Positions 58,862 through 64,000 of a DNA stretch of 64,000 nt are shown here, piece by piece. Each line of letters starts with the position of its first letter. Within the stretch, counting starts at the first letter, position 1. The DNA is taken from NCBI GenBank assembly GCA_963805715.1, contig CAWDVK010000007.1, forward strand, positions 248,001 through 312,000. The letters are read 5' to 3'. The position numbers and the translations under genes were made by a program. Source of the DNA: CAWDVK01 sp963805715. GTDB lineage: Bacteria > Actinomycetota > Actinomycetes > Streptosporangiales > Streptosporangiaceae. Below the pieces are notes generated by a model. That model ran no database searches. It saw only the letters and a list, made by a program, of their open reading frames with translations, and was not told the origin of the DNA.

Positions 58862-59234
58862 GGGGGTGACAGGCTTCGACTTCGGTAGTTGATCCAGGGG
58901 AAGCGGGCCGAGGGTTGCGGGCATGACCTCGTTAATCCTGTGGCCGCACAACAATAAGTGCCAACACACAGCGCACTCGTCTCGCCCTCGCGGCCTAAAT
59001 AACCGCGAGTTAGGGACTGTCAGCCCGGGAGTTCCTCCGGCCCGGTGCCTGGCATCAGTAAGGAGGATTTACCGTCTGGCCCGGCCGCGGGACCAGGCGG
59101 GACATCGAACAGCGGCTGAGCCCGGCGGCGGCTTGCCTGCGTGACCGCCGGGGCTGAGAAAACCACAGCAGGCTGCGCCCGGAGAAGCCCTGGAGATGTA
59201 CTGAAGGACGCGGGTTCGATTCCCGCCACCTCCA
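58862..59234 (+). ncRNA. ssrA: transfer-messenger RNA (tmRNA)
   Basis: The 5' end GGGGGTG pairs with CACCTCC at the 3' end (59227-59233) to form the acceptor stem; A59234 is the discriminator and CCA is not encoded. The conserved 5' start GACAGGCTTCGACTTCGG and the T-arm GGACGCGGGTTCGATTCCCG are unmistakable. The tag reading frame runs from GCC 58960 to TAA 58996-58998 and encodes ANTQRTRLALAA, ending in the expected LAA degron. Length is 373 nt. smpB is nearby; a strong hairpin follows at 59283. Confidence 0.97.
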
Positions 59235-59282
59235 CTCGTGTCTCGGTATCCGGATCCGGACACGGTGAAGGCCCCGTCAGAG

Positions 59283-59320
59283 GGCGGCCGGTCCTGCTCA
59301 TGGCAGAGCCGGCCGCCTTT
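59283..59320 (+). terminator. rho-independent-like terminator after ssrA
   Basis: GGCGGCCGG (59283-59291) pairs with CCGGCCGCC (59309-59317), followed by TTT. It lies 48 bp past the tmRNA 3' end and touches the stop of the bioY remnant on the other strand, so it may end transcripts from both sides. Confidence 0.75.
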
Positions 59321-59520
59321 CACGTGGTCGATTCCCGGCGTCGGGCGGCACGCTTCAGCGGCCGGCCAGCTTCCACGCCCCCGGCCAGCTTCCACGCCCC
59401 CGGCAGCAGCATGGCAGCGATGGCTGCCTTGATGGCGTCACCGGCAAGGAAGGGCGTCAGGCCGAGAGCGAACGCATACAGGAGCATGGCGGCGGTACCT
59501 CGCTTCCAGCCGAGCGCGGC
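59320..59520 (-). pseudogene. truncated biotin transporter BioY (C-terminal end only)
   Basis: The minus-strand frame ends ALGWKRGTAAMLLYAFALGL then TPFLAGDAIKAAIAAMLLPG, the C-terminal membrane segment of BioY-type S components, with stop at 59320. Upstream of residue A at about 59520 the homology stops abruptly in sequence belonging to a TetR gene on the other strand. Only about 65 of roughly 190 residues remain, so it cannot function. The frame continues to 59751, but that part is antisense to the TetR remnant. Confidence 0.7.
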
Positions 59521-59526
59521 GCCGGC

Positions 59527-59853
59527 GTGCTGATGGCCCTGTTCGGGTCCGTGGCCGTGGCGATCGTGGCCCTCATCACCTTCCGGGATGACCTGCGTGC
59601 CCGGCTGCGCCAGACCAGGCCAGGCGTCCCGCTGCTGACCGAGGCCACGGTCATGATTGCCTCCTATCTCAGCGCCGAGCGGGAACTGGGCCGCATCGCG
59701 GCGGACGCCGACGTCGACACGCTGGCGCCCATGCTGATCGGGACCGCGCACCTGCTGTTCGCCGGCCGGCCGGGCGACCCGCTGGAGGCCGGAGCGGTCG
59801 AAAAGGTCGTGACCACGGTCATCGCCGCTGTCGTGCAGGAACCGCTGCCCTAG
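59527..59853 (+). pseudogene. truncated TetR regulator (ligand-binding C-terminus only)
   Basis: The frame reads VALITFRDDLRARLRQTRPG, EATVMIASYLSAERELGRIA and then DVDTLAPMLIGTAHLLFAGR, matching the C-terminal half of actinobacterial TetR proteins. The DNA-binding half is absent; upstream is the bioY remnant on the other strand. An in-frame ATG at 59533 exists, but any product could not bind DNA. It lies 59 bp upstream of the Rieske gene, whose start overlaps a TetR-like operator. Confidence 0.7.
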
Positions 59854-59905
59854 GCGGCCCTTCCGATGACCGGTCCCTGGACAGCGCGCGTCCGGCTGCC
59901 TATCC

Positions 59906-59923
59906 TGACTGTATGGTCAGTCA
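59906..59923. promoter_or_regulatory. TetR-type operator over the Rieske start codon
   Basis: TGACTGTATGGTCAGTCA is a perfect 6+6+6 inverted repeat. It contains the ATG at 59913, implying a leaderless or very short-leader transcript. The arms GACTG-N6-CAGTC recur at 63314-63329. Confidence 0.65.
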
Positions 59924-61118
59924 GTCACGGGTTCCGGTCGCTCCCATCGATCCAGCCGGGCTTGCGGCGGCGCTGCAACCATTCGGCGACAGCAGGATGC
60001 TGCCCCGCGCGGCCTACGTCGATCCTGCTGTCTTCACCTGGGAGCAGCGGCATTTCTTCGGCGGTGGCTGGACCTGCGTGGGCTTCAGCGCGCAGATTGC
60101 CAGCCCTGGCGACCAGCGGGCCGAGTCAGCCGGCCCCGGCAGCGTGCTGCTGACCAGGGACGACGATGGTGTCCTGCATGCGTTTGCGAACACCTGCCGG
60201 CATCGCGGCCACGAGCTGCTGCCCTGCGGCGGCTCGGCGCAGCGCGGCGCGATCGTCTGCCCGTATCACTCCTGGACTTTCTCGCTCGGCGGCGAGCTGC
60301 GCGCGGCGTCCGGCTTCAAGGGGCGGCCGGGCTTTGATGAGAGCGCGTGGGGACTGATCGAGCTGCCGGTGACCGAGTGGCACGGGCTGATCTTCGTGGA
60401 TTCGTCCGGTACGGCCGGGCCGGTGGATGACGCCCTGGCGGGGCTGGAACCGCTGGTGGCACCCTACGAGCCAGAGCGGCTGGCGATCGCTGGGCGGCAC
60501 GAGTACGACGCGGCAGCCAACTGGAAGATCCTGACGGAGAACTACCACGAGTGCTACCACTGCCCGATGATCCATCCGGAGCTGTGCCGGGTAAGCCCGC
60601 CGAAGAGCGGCGAGAACTACCCGGCCCAGGGCACCTGGGTTGGCGGATGGATGGACTTGCGGGACGGCATGGACACCATGTCGCTCGACGGCACCAGCCA
60701 TGGCGTGCCGCTGCGCGGGCTGGACGCGACCGGCCTGCGCACCGTGATCTACGTGAACATCTTCCCGAACGTGCTGCTGAGCCTGCACCCGGACTACGTC
60801 ATGACGCACCGGCTGACGCCGCTGGCCGTAGACCGGACCATGATCGAGTGCACCTGGGCGTTCGCGCCCGAGGCACTGGAGCAGCCAGGCTTCGATCCCG
60901 GCTATGCGGTTGAGTTCTGGGACATCACGAACCGGCAGGACTGGCAGGCGTGCGAGTCGGTGCAGCGCGGGCTGTCGTCCGCGCACTCCGTCCCTGGTCC
61001 GCTGTCGCCCGACGAGGACGCCGTGTATCAGTTCGTCACGATGGTGGCCCGCGGCTACTCGGGCAAGCCGGTCTGGAACCTGGGCAGCCGGGCAGTCGCC
61101 GCCCGAACGGCCGGCTGA
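59913..61118 (+). CDS. Rieske non-haem iron aromatic/amine oxygenase, alpha subunit
   Basis: 401 residues. The Rieske [2Fe-2S] motif is CRHRGHELLPC...CPYHSW. The mononuclear iron facial triad is in NYHECYHCPMIHPEL with an aspartate further on (VEFWDITN). The closest functional relatives by motif are glycine-betaine/carnitine/stachydrine-type demethylases and choline monooxygenase-like enzymes rather than classic ring dioxygenases. No reductase is adjacent. An operator palindrome covers the start. Confidence 0.92.
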   Translation: MVSQSRVPVAPIDPAGLAAALQPFGDSRMLPRAAYVDPAVFTWEQRHFFGGGWTCVGFSAQIASPGDQRAESAGPGSVLLTRDDDGVLHAFANTCRHRGHELLPCGGSAQRGAIVCPYHSWTFSLGGELRAASGFKGRPGFDESAWGLIELPVTEWHGLIFVDSSGTAGPVDDALAGLEPLVAPYEPERLAIAGRHEYDAAANWKILTENYHECYHCPMIHPELCRVSPPKSGENYPAQGTWVGGWMDLRDGMDTMSLDGTSHGVPLRGLDATGLRTVIYVNIFPNVLLSLHPDYVMTHRLTPLAVDRTMIECTWAFAPEALEQPGFDPGYAVEFWDITNRQDWQACESVQRGLSSAHSVPGPLSPDEDAVYQFVTMVARGYSGKPVWNLGSRAVAARTAG

Positions 61119-61435
61119 CGCCGGCTGGCTCCGCAGGCCAGGCGAGCTGAGCCCTGCTGACCGGCCCGGCAGCGCCATTACAGCGTCGTCGATGCGCGCT
61201 TACTGTCGCTGTTGGCGCAGCAGGCGCGCATCCACGCTGCTCGCGAGCGGCGCCGCCGTCAGGCCGGTGCCCGGCGGGACGGCCGAGTTCCGGGCCGCAG
61301 GCCCGACCGGGCCGCCGGCCGCCAGCTGTGTCATCCTGGCCGCCACGGGCATTCCTGCGCACCGGGCTGCGTTGAGGCTGAGGTCCAGCCAGGACGCCCG
61401 GCGACCTGGCCCGAGCAAGCAAAGGATTTCGCATC
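61119..61435. other. intergenic region with dispersed element
   Basis: 317 bp between the Rieske and glutathione peroxidase genes. Apart from the dispersed hairpin element at 61181-61245 I see no gene. A weak ribosome site (AAAGGATTTCGCATC) precedes GTG 61436. Confidence 0.45.
61181..61245 (+). repeat. dispersed hairpin element, copy 2
   Basis: Left arm CAGCGTCGTCGATGCGCGC and right arm GCGCGCATCCACGCTGCT are about 16/18 complementary around the loop TTACTGTCGCTGTTGGCGCA-GCAG. The loop closely matches copy 1 at 40091-40160. Confidence 0.65.
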
Positions 61436-61904
<469 letters not shown>

Positions 61905-61924
<20 letters not shown>

Positions 61925-61962
61925 GGCGAACCTGCCCGGCTAAGGCGAACCTGCCCGGCTAA
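61905..61962 (+). repeat. 19-bp tandem repeat placing TAA in all three frames
   Basis: GCGAACCTGCCYGGCTAAG is present about three times, starting inside the gpx gene. TAA falls at 61922, 61941 and 61960, each in a different frame. Confidence 0.92.
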
Positions 61963-62113
61963 GGCAGCCCCGCTCTGCCGGGATGGCCTCCGACGGCCAT
62001 GGTCCCCGCGCCGCCGGTTACCGCGGGTCCCGGTCAGCGGGCTGCGACTCGATGGGCGGTAGTCGCCCGCTCGCGGCGGCGCGGGACTGGCCGTCTCCGG
62101 CCGCAACCGCGGC

Positions 62114-63292
62114 TCAGGCCAGCGCAGCCGGGCCGCGCTTGACCATCTGGTCGGCGATGATGGCGCGCTGGATCTCGCTGGTGCCCTCCCAGATGCGCTC
62201 CACCCGCAACTCGCGGAAGAACCGCTCGGCCACGTTCTCCCGCATGTAGCCGCGGCCGCCGAATACCTGGACGGCCCGGTCGGCGACCCGCCCGGCCATC
62301 TCGGACGCGTACAGCTTGGCCATGGAGCACTGCGCGTGCTGGACCTTGACGTCGGCGCCGGCATCGATGGCCCGTGCCGTCTCGTAGGTCAGCGAGCGGG
62401 CCGCGAACAACTCGGTCAGGCTGTCCGCCAGCATGGCCTGAATAGCCCCGAACGAGGCGATGGGCTGACCCTGGATCCGTCGCTCGACGGCGAAGGCGGT
62501 CATCTCATCGGTGAGCCGCTGGGCGGCCCCGAGGCACCGCGCCGCGACCATCAGCCGCTCGAACCTGAACCATTCGTAGGCGAAGCTCATCCCGTCGCCT
62601 TCCGCCCCGACCAGATGGCTGGCGGGCACGCGGACATCGGTGAAGGCGACGATCGGATGATGGTGGCTGATCGTGTGCGAGTAAGCCGGGGTCCGCACCA
62701 CCCGGACGCCGGGGCTCGGCAGGTCCACCAGGAACATGGCGTGCTCCCCGGCGTGCTCGCCGCTGGTCAGCTTGGCCTGGAAGAAGGCGAAGTCGGCCGA
62801 GTTGTAGGACGTGACGTGCCACTTCTCGCCACTCAGCACGTACTCGTCACCGTCGCGCCTGGCGGTGGACACGATGGCGTCCACGTCCGATCCGGCGCCC
62901 TCCTCGGTGATCGCGTAGCACTCCTCGCGCTCGCCGCGGATGACCGGCTTGACGAACTTCTCCAGCTGGTAGGGGGTGGCCACGGCCGGCAGCCAGGACG
63001 GGGGCGTGCTCACGACCCAGGCCAGCGCGTTGGTGACCCGGCCCGCCTGCTCCTGCACCAGCACCTGCTGCAGCGAGGTGCACCCGCCGCCGCCCAGCTC
63101 GGCCGGCATGTTGGTGGCGCACAGACCGAGCTCCCTGGCCCTGGCGGCGTGCCCGGCGACGGTCTCCTTGGGCAGCTCGCCGTCGTTCATCTCGGCGCTG
63201 ACCTCGAGCGGGAACAGCTCCTCGGCGAAGGCGGCGGCCCGTGCCCGAATCCGCAGGTCCTCGTCTGACAGCCCGTACATCTGGCCCCTCAT
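62114..63292 (-). CDS. acyl-CoA dehydrogenase
   Basis: 392 residues. FAD/substrate motifs are CYAITEEGAGSDVDAI, GEKWHVTSYNSADFAFF, VQVFGGRGYMRENVAERFFR and the catalytic-base segment RIWEGTSEIQRAIIADQM. It oxidises an acyl-CoA to a 2-enoyl-CoA; the chain length cannot be fixed. It is divergent from a FAD oxidoreductase across a palindromic operator. Confidence 0.94.
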   Translation of the reverse strand: MRGQMYGLSDEDLRIRARAAAFAEELFPLEVSAEMNDGELPKETVAGHAARARELGLCATNMPAELGGGGCTSLQQVLVQEQAGRVTNALAWVVSTPPSWLPAVATPYQLEKFVKPVIRGEREECYAITEEGAGSDVDAIVSTARRDGDEYVLSGEKWHVTSYNSADFAFFQAKLTSGEHAGEHAMFLVDLPSPGVRVVRTPAYSHTISHHHPIVAFTDVRVPASHLVGAEGDGMSFAYEWFRFERLMVAARCLGAAQRLTDEMTAFAVERRIQGQPIASFGAIQAMLADSLTELFAARSLTYETARAIDAGADVKVQHAQCSMAKLYASEMAGRVADRAVQVFGGRGYMRENVAERFFRELRVERIWEGTSEIQRAIIADQMVKRGPAALA

Positions 63293-63313
63293 CCGGCTGG
63301 CTCGCGCGCTCTT

Positions 63314-63329
63314 GACTGAACGTTCAGTC
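63314..63329. promoter_or_regulatory. TetR-type operator in divergent promoter
   Basis: GACTGAACGTTCAGTC is a perfect 16-bp palindrome centred between the acyl-CoA dehydrogenase and FAD oxidoreductase starts. Its GACTG-N6-CAGTC arms match the operator over the Rieske start. Confidence 0.75.
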
Positions 63330-63347
63330 TATGTCAGCATCGGCTTC

Positions 63348-64000
63348 GTGCCAATGCTTCCAGATGGCCAGCCGGAAGCCGCCGACGCGGTCGTCGTCGG
63401 TGGCGGGACCGTCGGCGCCTGGTGCGCCTACTTCCTCCGCCGCAGCGGCCTCGGCCGGGTGACCCTGGTCGAGAAGAGGACGCTGGGCCAGGGCGCGAGC
63501 AGCCGGGCGGCCGGCATCGTGCGCACCCAGGGCGGCACGCCGTGGGCGGTGCAGCTCGGCGAGTGGTCCAGGAAGTTCTACCTGGCCCAGGCCGGCGAGC
63601 TGGGCATCGATTCCGGCTTCACGCCGCAGGGCTACCTGCTGCCGTGCTTCAGCGAGGCGGACGTGACGGCGGCGCGGCAGCGGATGGCCATGCAGCTGGA
63701 GCTGGGCCTGGCGGTCCGCTGGCTGGAGCCCGCTGAGCTGGACGCGCTCAACCCGACCCTCGCGCCGGGCCGCACCCTGGGCGGGACGTACTGCGCCGAT
63801 GACGGCTACCTGACGCCCCCGCGCAACGTGACTGCCTACGCCGTCGCGCTCGCGACCAGCGGCGTCCGCATCCGCGAGCGGGTCAGCTTCACCGGCCTGC
63901 TGACCGGCGGCGGCGCGGTCACCGGGGTGGCGACCTCGGCCGGCCCGATCTCGGCGCCGCTGGTCGTGCTCACGGGCGGCCCGGAGCTGGCCGAGGTGGC
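63348..64000 (+). CDS. FAD-dependent oxidoreductase (DAO/sarcosine-oxidase-like), cut by window end
   Basis: Reading from GTG 63348, the frame stays open to the window edge. After about 14 residues comes the dinucleotide fold AVVVGGGTVGAWCAYFLRRS, then VTLVEKRTLGQGASSRAAGI and VRTQGGTPWAVQLGEWSRKF, the pattern of DAO-family glycine/sarcosine/dimethylglycine oxidases. A further strand TSAGPISAPLVVLTGGPELA is near the end. About 217 residues are visible; the rest lies outside. With the Rieske protein and acyl-CoA dehydrogenase it may share the GACTG-N6-CAGTC operator. Confidence 0.88.
   Translation, partial: MPMLPDGQPEAADAVVVGGGTVGAWCAYFLRRSGLGRVTLVEKRTLGQGASSRAAGIVRTQGGTPWAVQLGEWSRKFYLAQAGELGIDSGFTPQGYLLPCFSEADVTAARQRMAMQLELGLAVRWLEPAELDALNPTLAPGRTLGGTYCADDGYLTPPRNVTAYAVALATSGVRIRERVSFTGLLTGGGAVTGVATSAGPISAPLVVLTGGPELAEV

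Noticed and set aside
58574..58888. Arg-rich ORF before ssrA
   Set aside because: It overlaps strong hairpins and the 5' end of tmRNA, has no homology and poor codon pattern.
59866..60153. Small ORF overlapping the start of the Rieske gene
   Set aside because: Out of frame with the clear Rieske protein and without motifs.

Overview
The window is 64 kb of very GC-rich, densely packed bacterial chromosome from an actinomycete. The evidence is the GC bias at third codon positions, frequent GTG starts, predominant TGA stops, GTGA/ATGA start-stop overlaps, DUF397 and DUF5753 proteins, an FdxA-type ferredoxin, and two blocks whose gene order matches other Actinomycetota. A Streptosporangiales-like or related non-Streptomyces actinomycete fits best, but this is inference. 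No rRNA, tRNA, complete insertion sequence or CRISPR array was seen.

Layout. (1) 0.2-6.6 kb and 11.1-20.7 kb carry a conserved order also known around Mycobacterium tuberculosis Rv1177-Rv1229c: dapC, fdxA, dapD, LOG, folP2-like, DivIVA, tag, then enoyl-CoA hydratase, DUF3117, leucyl aminopeptidase, O-methyltransferase, sigE, anti-sigma, RseB-like, HtrA, tatB and mrp. The sigE block is an envelope-stress and protein-export locus. (2) 6.7-11.0 kb interrupts that order with an accessory island: a DUF574 methyltransferase, two DUF397 proteins, an XRE/DUF5753 regulator, a histidine-kinase-like ATPase, a small membrane protein and a Fis-type HTH remnant. (3) 20.7-30.5 kb is housekeeping: Nudix, DUF6758, PHP, MarC, metallo-beta-lactamase, RecB-like nuclease, hydrolase, DEAD-box helicase, ferritin-like protein, CGNR and a methyltransferase. 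(4) 30.5-34.5 kb is regulatory: an ECF sigma factor with its partner, a secreted protein with a CRP-like site upstream, DUF3107 and TetR. (5) 34.6-47.6 kb holds Ku, amino-sugar catabolism (nagA plus a SIS isomerase/deaminase), an SDR, HAD proteins, Vsr, proline/P5C oxidation, acetoacetyl-CoA ligase and tryptophan dioxygenase. (6) 47.6-59.3 kb holds the large NAD-glutamate dehydrogenase followed by the translation and division block prfB-ftsE-ftsX-smpB-(PBP-like)-ssrA. (7) 59.3-64 kb is catabolic: bioY and tetR remnants, a Rieske oxygenase, glutathione peroxidase, acyl-CoA dehydrogenase and a FAD oxidoreductase cut by the window end.

Two features run through the whole window. First, at least seven genes, including the presumably essential dapC and dapD, are split between two frames by exactly one base. 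This looks like indel error in the assembly, although real decay cannot be excluded. Second, short tandem repeats are unusually common, and several sit on stop codons so that consecutive stops fall in all three frames.

Observations most worth checking: release factor 2 reads SKY where SPF is expected; the PBP-like gene beside ssrA has lost all three catalytic motifs; a promoter-plus-three-hairpin segment upstream of ssrA may be a small RNA; a shared GACTG-N6-CAGTC operator links the Rieske gene to the acyl-CoA dehydrogenase/FAD oxidoreductase pair next to a truncated tetR; a shared TGTGWTTCACA palindrome flanks the XRE/DUF397 cassette; and a roughly 60-bp hairpin-forming element occurs twice.
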